Positions 1-8,011 of a DNA stretch of 64,000 nt are shown piece after piece (the stretch's first letter is position 1; every line of letters begins with the position of its first letter). The notes under the pieces were generated by a model. That model was not told the origin of the DNA and ran no database searches. It saw only the letters and a program-made list of their open reading frames with translations. Both the position numbers and the translations under genes were made by a program. Location of the stretch: assembly GCA_963639765.1 (NCBI GenBank), contig CAVHXA010000010.1, forward strand, positions 1-64,000, in the 5' to 3' direction. Source of the DNA: CAVHXA01 sp963639765. GTDB taxonomy: Bacteria; Bacillota; Clostridia; Oscillospirales; Oscillospiraceae.

Positions 1-81
1 CCCGGGCCACCGGGACCGCCGGGACCACCGGGACCACCGGGGCCACCGGGACCACCGGGGCCGCCGGGACCGCCGCCGGAC
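1..81 (-). repeat. In-frame minisatellite encoding (GGP)n
   Basis: GC-rich tandem array with a 9-base period (GGTCCCGGT-like units) continuing past the window edge. It encodes Gly-Gly-Pro repeats. The period is a multiple of three, so slippage would change tract length without breaking the frame. Confidence 0.85.
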
Positions 82-1220
82 ATATTCGGATCGTCGTTTT
101 CGTGGGTTTGCAGCAGAATTCCGCTTTCGCTGTACAGCTGTGCATCATCAATGCATATTTTTGCTCCGCGCCCCTTGATTTGAATCGCCGCATATTTTGT
201 GTGGAATACCGTTCCGTTGGAGATTGTCAGAGTGCCGCCGCTGCCGCCGTGCATCATAACGCCAAAACGGTTGGAATACACGTCGCAACGATTTGTAAAG
301 GTAGCGCTGCCTTCGGCACAGATGATAACGGGATAGGAATCAATGCGCATGGTGCAATGGTCGAAATAGTCGTGACAGTCGCCAATGGAATAGGCGCCGT
401 AGCCGCAGTTGACGGTTTCGATCAGGCAGTCGTTCAGACGCAGACGAGCTACTTTTGTTGCATCGGTGGATAATACACCCCAGTTTTCTGCTTTGAGGTG
501 GCAGCGATTATATGTTACCGTGGCACTGTCAACCACATTGGTTGAGCGAACATTGCCGGTAAGGCCCAGTACCCACGGTACCTTTGTCATGCCGACCACA
601 TTGTTGGGTTTATCGCCGTCCCAGCATTCAATCTCAGAGTCGTTGACGACTACAACGGATTCTTCGCTGCCCAGAATAGCGGAGCGCAGCGAACCTACGC
701 CCTTGTACTTCAGGTTGTTGACAGTTACCTTTGCCTTTCCTGCGGCAGCAACACCCATACCGACACCGACAAAATCGTTCCCGCCGTTTCCGGTAAAATC
801 CATAACGGCGTTGTTGATGGTGTATTCGCCTTCACCGGATACATAAACACCCGAAAAGTTGTCATTTATGGACTTCAGCTTCAGGGAATCCGCACAATGG
901 TCATCCACCGCTGCGCCGTTCCACGTGGCTTCGATGCTGCGGCTGCGGTCAAGCTTTCCGTCGTGCACAACAACGGCAGCCGACCAGTCCCATGGAGTAA
1001 TGGCACCATGACTGTCGTGTTCGAAATGAATAAAGTCCGCAACGGTCAGCACGAGATTGCCCGTGTAGCTGCCGGGTGCCAAGGGAGTTTCAACGCCGTC
1101 TAAGGTAAAGATCAGATTTTTTCCGTCCGGCCCCTGAACCTTTGCCTCGGGAGCAATGGTCAGGGCAGACAGCTGCGTTGTCTGCTCAACCTGCCAGAGA
1201 TCATTCACGATTTTTTCCAT
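1..1220 (-). CDS. Beta-helix protein with Gly-Pro tract, 3' end cut by window edge
   Basis: Minus-strand reading frame open from an ATG at 1220 to the window edge (406 codons, no stop). An AAGGAGA ribosome binding site lies 6 bases upstream of the ATG. The translation is rich in short beta-strand repeats ending in Asn/Asp turns (motifs such as VTVNNL, VVVVNDS, VTYNRCHLKAENWGV), typical of right-handed parallel beta-helix (pectate-lyase-like) folds. Residues from about 380 onward are a (GGP)n tract. No signal peptide is seen. The first 60 residues contain APEAKVQGPDGK...PGSYTGNLVLTV, which matches both ends of the beta-helix protein at 26133-28082, so the two are paralogues. Catalytic residues of polysaccharide lyases are not evident; function unknown. 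Confidence 0.85.
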   Translation of the reverse strand, partial: MEKIVNDLWQVEQTTQLSALTIAPEAKVQGPDGKNLIFTLDGVETPLAPGSYTGNLVLTVADFIHFEHDSHGAITPWDWSAAVVVHDGKLDRSRSIEATWNGAAVDDHCADSLKLKSINDNFSGVYVSGEGEYTINNAVMDFTGNGGNDFVGVGMGVAAAGKAKVTVNNLKYKGVGSLRSAILGSEESVVVVNDSEIECWDGDKPNNVVGMTKVPWVLGLTGNVRSTNVVDSATVTYNRCHLKAENWGVLSTDATKVARLRLNDCLIETVNCGYGAYSIGDCHDYFDHCTMRIDSYPVIICAEGSATFTNRCDVYSNRFGVMMHGGSGGTLTISNGTVFHTKYAAIQIKGRGAKICIDDAQLYSESGILLQTHENDDPNMSGGGPGGPGGPGGPGGPGGPGGPGGP

Positions 1221-1256
1221 AACAAGTCTCCTTATCTGGTTTTAATACCGTATTGC

Positions 1257-1285
1257 ATTATACGACATATCCGTCGATATGTAAA
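1257..1285 (-). promoter_or_regulatory. Sigma-A promoter with palindromic operator for the beta-helix gene
   Basis: On the minus strand a TTTACA -35 box and a TATAAT -10 box are separated by exactly 17 bases. The spacer is largely filled by the inverted repeat CATATC-N4-GATATG (1266-1281), so a repressor bound there would block RNA polymerase. Confidence 0.75.
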
Positions 1286-1308
1286 TATGCCAAAACAGGA
1301 CAAAGCTG

Positions 1309-2454
1309 TCATTTCCATACATTGTCAGATAGATTCTTCCCCAGAGAGATCAGCCGAAAGGCACGTTCGGCTGCGTCAGTCAGCAGGGCAGAAGCATTGC
1401 CTATTGCTTCATCCGGGTCTATAAAAGAGCATACACAGCTTTCAGCGGCATTGCAGAGTGAATCGTTAACGCCGCCGGAGATGGAACCGGCCAGTGCTAT
1501 CAACGGAACACCGGCGGATCGACAGCGCCGGCTCAGTGCGGAAATCACCTTGCCCATGCTGCTTGTGCGATCCAGCCTGCCCTCACCGGTAACAACCAGA
1601 TCCGCAGCTGTAATAAGGCTGTCAAAATTCTGCAAATTCAGTATTGTGTCCGCACCGCAGACCAGCTCTGCTCCGCAAAAGGCAGCCAGACCAAAACCAA
1701 GGCCGCCTGCGGCACCGGCTCCGGAAAATGCAGCAGCATTCCTTCCGCTGATGCCTTGCATCAGAAAAGCAAGATTTTCCGCTCCTCGCTCCAATGACGC
1801 AATATCGTCAGGGCCGGCTCCTTTTTGCGGCCCGAATACCGCAGCAGAACCATTCGGCCCAAGCAGGGGATTTGTAACATCGCACAGCGCATAAATCCGA
1901 CAGCCCCTGAGTCTTTGGTCCAATCCGCTCAGATCCACGCTTTGAATCTGTTCCAGATCTCTGCCGCGGCCGGGCAATTCCGAACCCTGTGCGTTCAAAA
2001 AACGCGCTCCCAGAGCACGGGCCATGCCAATCCCGCAGTCGTTGGTAGAAGATCCGCCAAGTCCGATCGTCAGTTCTCTGCACCCATGGTCCAAAGCGGA
2101 TGCAATCAGCTGACCTACGCCATAGGTAGTTGTATCCATTGCACTGCGTTGTTCCGGCGGAATCAGATCCAGTCCGGCGGCCGAAGCCGTCTCAATAACG
2201 GCAGCTCCATTCCCGCAAAGGACATAACCGGAAGAAATCTCCAGACCCAGGGGCCCGGTTATTCGCAAACGGCGTTCGGTTCCGCCAAGTATGCTGCAAA
2301 GGACCTGCGCAGTTCCTTCACCGCCATCGGCCATCAGCACGGTTTTCGTCCGGGCATTCGGAAATACACGAAGAATGCCGTCTTTTATGGCGCATGCGGC
2401 CTGCGCACAGGTCAGGGATTCCTTGAACGAATCCGGCGCAATAATGATATTCAT
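1309..2454 (-). CDS. glxK: Glycerate 2-kinase (GlxK/GarK family)
   Basis: A 381-residue protein of the usual length for type II glycerate kinases, which phosphorylate D-glycerate with ATP to 2-phosphoglycerate. Family motifs visible are IIAPDSFKESL at the N-terminus, MADGGEGT near residue 42, GLGGSSTNDCGIGMARALGA in the middle and GAAGGLGFGL after residue 245. The start ATG at 2454 has AAAGG nearby. The gene is single and faces left. Upstream lies a scaffold gap, so its true promoter context is uncertain. Downstream, 88 bases away, is the promoter of the beta-helix gene on the same strand. Confidence 0.93.
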   Translation of the reverse strand: MNIIIAPDSFKESLTCAQAACAIKDGILRVFPNARTKTVLMADGGEGTAQVLCSILGGTERRLRITGPLGLEISSGYVLCGNGAAVIETASAAGLDLIPPEQRSAMDTTTYGVGQLIASALDHGCRELTIGLGGSSTNDCGIGMARALGARFLNAQGSELPGRGRDLEQIQSVDLSGLDQRLRGCRIYALCDVTNPLLGPNGSAAVFGPQKGAGPDDIASLERGAENLAFLMQGISGRNAAAFSGAGAAGGLGFGLAAFCGAELVCGADTILNLQNFDSLITAADLVVTGEGRLDRTSSMGKVISALSRRCRSAGVPLIALAGSISGGVNDSLCNAAESCVCSFIDPDEAIGNASALLTDAAERAFRLISLGKNLSDNVWK

Positions 2455-2584
2455 GACGTCAGCCTTTCTGTAAATGGCTTTGATTCAGTGCACGAAGGAA
2501 GAATCCGAAAAAGTTCTGCGTTTTTCGGGCGCGCACAGATGCAGCCCGGGAAAAGCGCCAAAGCACCGGTCATGCGTATGGGTC

Positions 2585-2594
2585 NNNNNNNNNN
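2585..2594. other. Assembly gap (10 N)
   Basis: Ten N bases join two contig ends. The real distance and even the adjacency of the glycerate kinase and YbaK genes cannot be taken for granted. Confidence 0.99.
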
Positions 2595-2603
2595 TCCCCG
2601 GAC

Positions 2604-2632
2604 TTGCATTCTGTTTTCCGGCACGTTACAAT
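2604..2632 (+). promoter_or_regulatory. Sigma-A promoter for ybaK
   Basis: TTGCAT and TACAAT boxes with a 17-base spacer, 22 bases before the GTG start of the YbaK gene. Confidence 0.7.
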
Positions 2633-2654
2633 GAAAAAAAGGATGTGAGAAGCA

Positions 2655-3122
2655 GTGATAAAAACAAATGTAACACGTCTGCTGAAGCAGGCCGGAATCT
2701 GCTTTGAAACAAAAGAATACAGCTGGGATGAATCGGATCTGAGCGGCCTGCATGCCGCACAGCAGATCGGAATGAGCCCGGAGGAGGTATTCAAAACACT
2801 GGTAGCTCGCGGAGCAAAGGGCGGCCTGTATGTGTTCTGCATTCCCGTGAGCTGCTCGCTGGACCTGCGGAAGGCTGCCCAGGCTGCCGGCGAAAAAAGC
2901 ATCTCCATGATACATGTAAATGAACTGCTTCCCATGACCGGTTATCTTCGCGGCGGATGCAGTCCGATTGGAATGAAAAAGAAGCTGCCGACATTTATCG
3001 AAGAAACCGCGCAGATATACGATGCCATTGCTGTCAGCGCCGGCCAGCGGGGAGTACAGGTAGTCCTGAAGCCGCAGACACTGGCGGATTATACAGGAGC
3101 AGCATTTGCAGATCTGATCTGA
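2655..3122 (+). CDS. ybaK: YbaK/EbsC-type Cys-tRNA(Pro) deacylase
   Basis: A 155-residue single-domain protein of the YbaK/EbsC family, which hydrolyses Cys wrongly attached to tRNA-Pro in the cytoplasm. Recognisable elements are EEVFKTLVARG (with the conserved Lys), CSLDLRKAA and the C-terminal GYLRGGCSPIGMKKK loop with conserved Gly-Gly and Lys residues. It starts with GTG at 2655, the codon best placed after an AAAGGATG ribosome binding site. It stands alone behind its own promoter. A dispersed intergenic repeat copy separates it from ylmH. Confidence 0.93.
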   Translation: MIKTNVTRLLKQAGICFETKEYSWDESDLSGLHAAQQIGMSPEEVFKTLVARGAKGGLYVFCIPVSCSLDLRKAAQAAGEKSISMIHVNELLPMTGYLRGGCSPIGMKKKLPTFIEETAQIYDAIAVSAGQRGVQVVLKPQTLADYTGAAFADLI

Positions 3123-3152
3123 TGCGCCGATGCCGGCTCCGAGCCTGAGGAA

Positions 3153-3297
3153 GCACCGCATAATGCGGAGTGTATTCGGCGAGAAATTTTGTCCCGGGAC
3201 AGGATCCCGGATACGCAGGAATACCGTATGCATTTCAGGTCTTCCGGACTGCAGGATTGGGGCAGAAGGCTGCGGACAAATTGTGCGTTGTTTCCCC
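3153..3297 (+). repeat. Dispersed intergenic repeat, copy A
   Basis: Begins near GCACCGCATAATG, then ATTCGGCGAGA, a TGTCCCGGGACA palindrome, CGCAGGAATAC, GCAGGATTGGGGCA and TGCGGACAAATTG. The same ordered blocks occur at 10066-10220 and 11587-11740, and partly at 13680-13760. It lies between ybaK and ylmH. Confidence 0.8.
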
Positions 3298-3370
3298 AAG
3301 CTGCACAACCAATTTCAAACAGGGCCGGTTGTACTGCGGGGCAGTGCCGGCCGGGCAGGAGACGCACTCT

Positions 3371-4147
3371 ATGAATGAAGCGGAAATAATACATCGACTG
3401 GCCGCATCCGCACAGGAAGAATTCGTTCTGCGAAGTCTGGCAGACAAGCTCGAAAGAGCAGGCAGAGGGACTGCTTCTGCCAGCCGTTTTCTGACTCCTC
3501 GTGAGCAGATCATGGGAGAAAGCCTGATGCGTGCGCTCTGCGCACAGGACTATGCTTTTTTTGGCGGATACGATTCGGCAGAGCGCCGTGTATTTCAGTG
3601 CTGGCCACAGTGGGATGAACAGGATTTCTCCGTACTCGGAGCATTGCGTATAAGCTATCCGACTGCTGCGCGGATTGATCATCGGGCAGTTCTTGGTGCA
3701 ATTCTTTCGTTGGGACTCACAAGAGACTGTCTCGGCGATATTCTGGTTGGCGAGACCAGCGCGGACGTTATTCTCACTGTGCAGCAGATGGATTTCATTG
3801 CCCGGAATCTGCAGCAGATTGGCCGCAGCCGAATCAGAATCCGGCCAATCGAGCTGTGTGCGCTGATTATACCGCCGCCGCAGGGAAGAACCATCCGAGA
3901 TACGGTGGCATCGCTTCGCCTGGATGGAATTCTTTCCGCCGGGCTGAGCCTCAGCCGCGACAAGGCAGCAAAGCTGATACAGGCAGGTGCTGTACAGATA
4001 GACCATATGGTCTGCCTGAAGCCGGACCGGCAGCTGAAACCGGATGCGCTGCTGTCTGTACGCGGCTACGGACGACTGCGTCTTCTTACGGTTTCCGAAC
4101 CGACCAAAAAGGGCCGTCTGCCGATTACGATCTTTCGATACGATTGA
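3371..4147 (+). CDS. ylmH: YlmH-like S4-domain RNA-binding protein
   Basis: A 258-residue protein with the YlmH architecture: N-terminal alpha/beta domain with FFGGYDSAERR and ILGLTRDCLGDILV-like motifs, followed by an S4 RNA-binding domain at roughly residues 180-240 (SAGLSLSRDKAAKLIQAGAV). Family members bind ribosomal particles or rRNA and sit near cell-division genes in many Firmicutes; that context is absent here. The start at 3371 was chosen because AGGAGA lies 8 bases upstream. The longer open frame to 3170 runs through repeat copy A and has no ribosome binding site. Confidence 0.9.
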   Translation: MNEAEIIHRLAASAQEEFVLRSLADKLERAGRGTASASRFLTPREQIMGESLMRALCAQDYAFFGGYDSAERRVFQCWPQWDEQDFSVLGALRISYPTAARIDHRAVLGAILSLGLTRDCLGDILVGETSADVILTVQQMDFIARNLQQIGRSRIRIRPIELCALIIPPPQGRTIRDTVASLRLDGILSAGLSLSRDKAAKLIQAGAVQIDHMVCLKPDRQLKPDALLSVRGYGRLRLLTVSEPTKKGRLPITIFRYD

Positions 4148-4302
4148 GTGTCGGTCAGGCAGGAAACAGAGCGGTGCGGATGTACTGCAAACCGAAAAGC
4201 CGCCAAAGGCCGCCCTGCGCCCGGCTGTTTACAAGGCTGCCGCAATACGCACAGCAGCCGCCGGCGTCCGGGGTCGCAGCAGCACAGAACGCACGGACCT
4301 TG

Positions 4303-5508
4303 TCAAGGACACTGCAGCCTGGATCGAACTGCCCTCAGAAAATCAAGGGTATTTACCTGCTTTACCATATCCCCAACGGCCAGAGCGGCAAGATCACCGG
4401 TCATAATACCGCTTTCGATGGTGTCGAGCGCAGCCCGTTCAAGCCGTTCGGCAAAATCACAGAGTTCCGGAGTCTGGTCCCGCTGACCGCTTTTTTTCAG
4501 TGCGCCCGTCCATGCAAAAATGGTTGCAACGGGGTTGGTGGAGGTTTCTTCACCGCGCAGATAGCGATAGTAGTGACGGGTAACGGTTCCGTGAGCCGCT
4601 TCGTATTCAAAACAGCCGTTTGGTGATACCAGCACAGATGTCATCATGGCAAGTGATCCAAAGGCGGCAGAAACCATGTCACTCATTACATCACCGTCAT
4701 AGTTTTTCAGAGCCCAGATAAATCCGCCTTCAGAACGAACCGCTCTGGAAACGGCGTCATCAATCAGCGTATAAAAATAAGTCAGGCCCTTCTGCTCAAA
4801 AGCAGCGCGATATGTCTGCTCATACTCCTCCTGAAAAATCGTCCGGAATCGGCTGTCATAAAGCTTCAGGATTGTGTCCTTGGCACTGAACCAGAGGTCC
4901 TGCCCTTGGTCGACGGCATATTGAAAGCACGAACGCGCAAAAGAACGGATGGAAGAATCAAAATTGTGTTCGCCCATCACTACGCCGGGCTCGCGAAACT
5001 CGGCAACGGGCAGAATCTTTACATCACCGGAATCAGAGGTAATGTAAAGCTCGGCCTTTCCCGGACCGGAAACCTGATAGTCCTCCGCCTTATAGATATC
5101 ACCGTAGGCGTGACGGGCTATGGTAATGGGGGCCTTCCATGCGGGAATGGCCGGCGTAATGCAGGACACCCGAATCGGCGTGCGAAAGACAGTGCCGTCA
5201 AGCTTTGCACGCAGGGTTGCATTGGGGCTCTTCCATTGCTTCGAAAGTCCGTATTCCTGCACCCGGGCGGCATTTGGGGTGATAGTGGCACATTTCACGC
5301 CTATACCCAACCGGGCAATGGCAGCTGCAGCCTGAATGGTCACCTGATCTCCGGTAGCCTCCCGATTGGGCAGGCCAAGATCATAATATTCCGTATTCAG
5401 GTCAACAAAGGGCTCGAGCAGCTCCTGCTTGATCCAGGCCCAGAGCACACGAGTCATTTCGTCCCCGTCGAGCTCGGCAATGGGCTTTTTCATTTGAATC
5501 CTGTCCAT
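4303..5508 (-). CDS. icd: Isocitrate dehydrogenase, NADP-type, eukaryote-like dimeric subfamily
   Basis: A 401-residue enzyme oxidising isocitrate to 2-oxoglutarate. It belongs to the subfamily shared with eukaryotic cytosolic/mitochondrial IDH. Motifs include KPIAELDGDEMTRVLW at the N-terminus, the substrate loop SPNATLR, GTVFRTPI, RHAYGDIYKAED, KNYDGDVMSD and EAAHGTVTRH...GEETSTNPVATIFAW (cofactor region). The start at 5508 lies 4 bases after the aconitase stop with GGGAGGG upstream; an internal ATG at 5493 is the alternative. It is the second gene of a two-gene operon. No clear terminator is visible in the 155 bases separating it from the convergent ylmH. Confidence 0.94.
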   Translation of the reverse strand: MDRIQMKKPIAELDGDEMTRVLWAWIKQELLEPFVDLNTEYYDLGLPNREATGDQVTIQAAAAIARLGIGVKCATITPNAARVQEYGLSKQWKSPNATLRAKLDGTVFRTPIRVSCITPAIPAWKAPITIARHAYGDIYKAEDYQVSGPGKAELYITSDSGDVKILPVAEFREPGVVMGEHNFDSSIRSFARSCFQYAVDQGQDLWFSAKDTILKLYDSRFRTIFQEEYEQTYRAAFEQKGLTYFYTLIDDAVSRAVRSEGGFIWALKNYDGDVMSDMVSAAFGSLAMMTSVLVSPNGCFEYEAAHGTVTRHYYRYLRGEETSTNPVATIFAWTGALKKSGQRDQTPELCDFAERLERAALDTIESGIMTGDLAALAVGDMVKQVNTLDFLRAVRSRLQCP

Positions 5509-5512
5509 GCTG

Positions 5513-7753
5513 TCAACCCTCCCGTTTTTGTGCTGCATACCAGTTCATCAGGCAGCCTTTTTCGATAATCTCACGTTCCCGCTTTGTCATTTCCGGCAGA
5601 TTCAGGGTGATTTGTGTAATCCGACCGTCAGCAAGGACCCTTGCCGGGATGGCCTGCGCGCCGCAAAGAAGCTGAGTACGAATGTTCGGAATATAGATAT
5701 AGTCTCCGGGCTGATAAGGAAAATCCGTGTCGGCGTCCAGATAAAAGGGAAGCATGCCCCAGTTGATGCAGTTGGACCGATACCGTTTGGTTGCATATTC
5801 ATAGCATATATTGGCTGCACCGCCCAACACGCGCTGGCAGGATGCGGCCTGCTCACGGGCGGATCCGTCACCCGGACGGTTGGCAAAAATTGCAGACCCC
5901 AGCGAACAATCCTCTGATTGCGCATTCAGACGCTTCAGCACGGCCTGCAAGGTCTCAGAAGGGGTATTCAAAGCCAGAAGACGACTTTGCTCGCGGATGG
6001 CCGCGGTGCGCGGAACATAGTCCGGGTCACGTCTGGAAAGAGTAAAACCGGCCAGCCTGAGCGGATTGGAGCGATAACTGGATGTGTCACCCGAGGGAAT
6101 CAGCTCGTCGGTTGTGGTAACGGGATCGCGAAGGGTGCTGGCCAGCTGCAGAAGCAGATTTTCCTTCAGGCCCGGAATCGCAGGCCAGTCTGTGATGTTT
6201 GGCCCAAAGCGCAGAGCTGCGGAGCCTTGCGGCTTTCCAAAGCCCTGATAGACCCTGCTGCGATAGGCAGAAGCATTGTATGTGCGCACACGGATTGCCG
6301 GCTGCGTATAGTCGACCTCAGAGGCAGAGGTGAGCAGCCCTCCGTTTCGAGCTGTGGCAGCAATGCTTCGGGCATCCATCAGGGCTACGGCAGAAAGCTG
6401 CCCGTCTGATGGCTTTGAGCCTTCCCGGTTGGGGAAATTGCGTGTTGTATGGCGAATGGAAAGGCCGTTGTTCGCCGGAACGTCGCCTGCACCAAAGCAG
6501 GGACCACAGAAGCAGGGCTTAAACACGGCACCCGACTGAAGCAGCTTTTGCTCTATGCCGTTTTCCATAAGCTCCATGGCAACCGGAACGCTGGATGGAT
6601 AGATACTCAGGGAAAAATAGCCGCATCCGGTCTGCGCCCCCCGAAGAATGGAGGCAGCCTCGGCTATATTGCCATACATGCCGCCCGAGCATCCCGCGAT
6701 AATGCCCTGATCGCACCGCAGGCGGCCGTTTTCGATCTTGCTGAGAAGATCCAGCTTCACGCGGCCGCCGAATTGTTCCAGGGCCCGTTTTTCGGTTTCA
6801 CGAAGAAGGTCAGCCAGATTTTCCTGCAGGAACGCAATGGTAAAGGCCTCGGACGGATGAAAGGGGAGTGCGATCATGGGTTCAATCCGATCCAGATCTA
6901 TCCATATCAGGCCGTCATAGCAGGCTCCCTCCTGCGGCTGCAGACGATGGTAATCCTGAGGGCGGCCGTGGATGGCGTAATACTCCTCCACAGTATCATC
7001 GGTCTGCCAGATGGAAGAGAGACAGGCCGTTTCGGTTGTCATAACATCAATGCCCGTGCGAAAATCCATATCGAGGGATGCGATGCCTGGCCCGGCAAAT
7101 TCCAGAATTTTGTTTTTCACAAATCCGTTTTTGTATACCGCGCCGCACAGAGCAATGGCCACATCCTGAGGACCCACTCCCCGCCGCGGCGATCCTGTCA
7201 GGTAAACCAGAACGGTTTGCGGCCGGACTATATCATAGGTTGCCTCCAGCAGCTGCTTGACCAGCTCGGGGCCGCCTTCACCCACACCCATGCATCCAAG
7301 AGCTCCATAGCGCGTATGGCTGTCGGACCCCAGAATCATCCTGCCGCAGCCGGCAAGCTCTTCTCTGGCGTATTGATGAATGACGGCGAGATTGGGCGGA
7401 ACAAAGATACCGCCGTATTTTTGTGCGGCAGAAAGCCCAAAGGCGTGGTCGTCCGCATTGATGGTGCCGCCTACGGCACACAGAGAATTGTGGCAGTTTG
7501 TCATAACATAAGGCACGGGAAACTGCTGAAGACCGCTGGCTCTTGCAGTCTGAATGATGCCGACATATGTGATGTCATGCGAAATCAGGCTGTCAAAACG
7601 AAGCTTCAGATCCTGGTCATTGCCCCGGTTGTGGGCATCTATAATTGAGGATGCAACGGTATATTTCCGCCCCATCTCAAGATCGTCGGCCGGGGTGGGT
7701 ATACCGGGGCGACCGTTGTGCCAGACTACCCGGTCGCTGTGCAGCTGTATCAT
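5513..7753 (-). CDS. Aconitase-family hydratase, likely aconitate hydratase (YbhJ-like)
   Basis: A 746-residue protein with the aconitase fold and [4Fe-4S] ligands: a Cys in IIAGCSGGMYGN and the CGPC pair in PCFCGPCFGAGD. GSDSHTRYGALGCMGVGEGG near residue 145 and the C-terminal swivel domain (YRSNCINWGMLPF) are also family features. Length and sequence resemble the YbhJ-like hydratase group rather than AcnA or AcnB. Sitting directly before icd and divergent from citrate synthase, it most likely performs the citrate-to-isocitrate step. ATG at 7753 is preferred over GTG at 7762 because GAGAGG is correctly spaced from it. Confidence 0.88.
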   Translation of the reverse strand: MIQLHSDRVVWHNGRPGIPTPADDLEMGRKYTVASSIIDAHNRGNDQDLKLRFDSLISHDITYVGIIQTARASGLQQFPVPYVMTNCHNSLCAVGGTINADDHAFGLSAAQKYGGIFVPPNLAVIHQYAREELAGCGRMILGSDSHTRYGALGCMGVGEGGPELVKQLLEATYDIVRPQTVLVYLTGSPRRGVGPQDVAIALCGAVYKNGFVKNKILEFAGPGIASLDMDFRTGIDVMTTETACLSSIWQTDDTVEEYYAIHGRPQDYHRLQPQEGACYDGLIWIDLDRIEPMIALPFHPSEAFTIAFLQENLADLLRETEKRALEQFGGRVKLDLLSKIENGRLRCDQGIIAGCSGGMYGNIAEAASILRGAQTGCGYFSLSIYPSSVPVAMELMENGIEQKLLQSGAVFKPCFCGPCFGAGDVPANNGLSIRHTTRNFPNREGSKPSDGQLSAVALMDARSIAATARNGGLLTSASEVDYTQPAIRVRTYNASAYRSRVYQGFGKPQGSAALRFGPNITDWPAIPGLKENLLLQLASTLRDPVTTTDELIPSGDTSSYRSNPLRLAGFTLSRRDPDYVPRTAAIREQSRLLALNTPSETLQAVLKRLNAQSEDCSLGSAIFANRPGDGSAREQAASCQRVLGGAANICYEYATKRYRSNCINWGMLPFYLDADTDFPYQPGDYIYIPNIRTQLLCGAQAIPARVLADGRITQITLNLPEMTKREREIIEKGCLMNWYAAQKREG

Positions 7754-7784
7754 AAGGTTCACCTCTCATAGAATCTACATGGCT

Positions 7785-7813
7785 AGTATACCACGGTATG
7801 AAGCTGAGGTAAA
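7785..7813 (-). promoter_or_regulatory. Promoter of the aconitase-icd operon with overlapping palindrome
   Basis: TTTACC and TATACT, spacer 17, with an extended TGG before the -10 box. The palindrome ATACC-N2-GGTAT (7788-7799) overlaps the -10 region and is a candidate operator. Confidence 0.75.
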
Positions 7814-7928
7814 GCACATGAAACGGTTAATTTTGCAGGAAGACAAAACCATTCCTGCATAAAATCCACGAATTATCGGGCTTTCTATCGGATTATCCTG
7901 TGATTTTTGAATAATTTCATTTTATTAC

Positions 7929-7957
7929 TTGCAATCAAAAACTCTGCTTTGTATAAT
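7929..7957 (+). promoter_or_regulatory. Promoter of citrate synthase
   Basis: TTGCAA and a perfect TATAAT with a 17-base spacer. It lies inside the upstream extension of the citrate synthase open frame, which rules out the longer start. Confidence 0.85.
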
Positions 7958-8011
7958 GATGCTGCGCTCCGTTTCAAACGCAGCAGCTATTTCAAGGCGG
8001 TGACCCGAATA

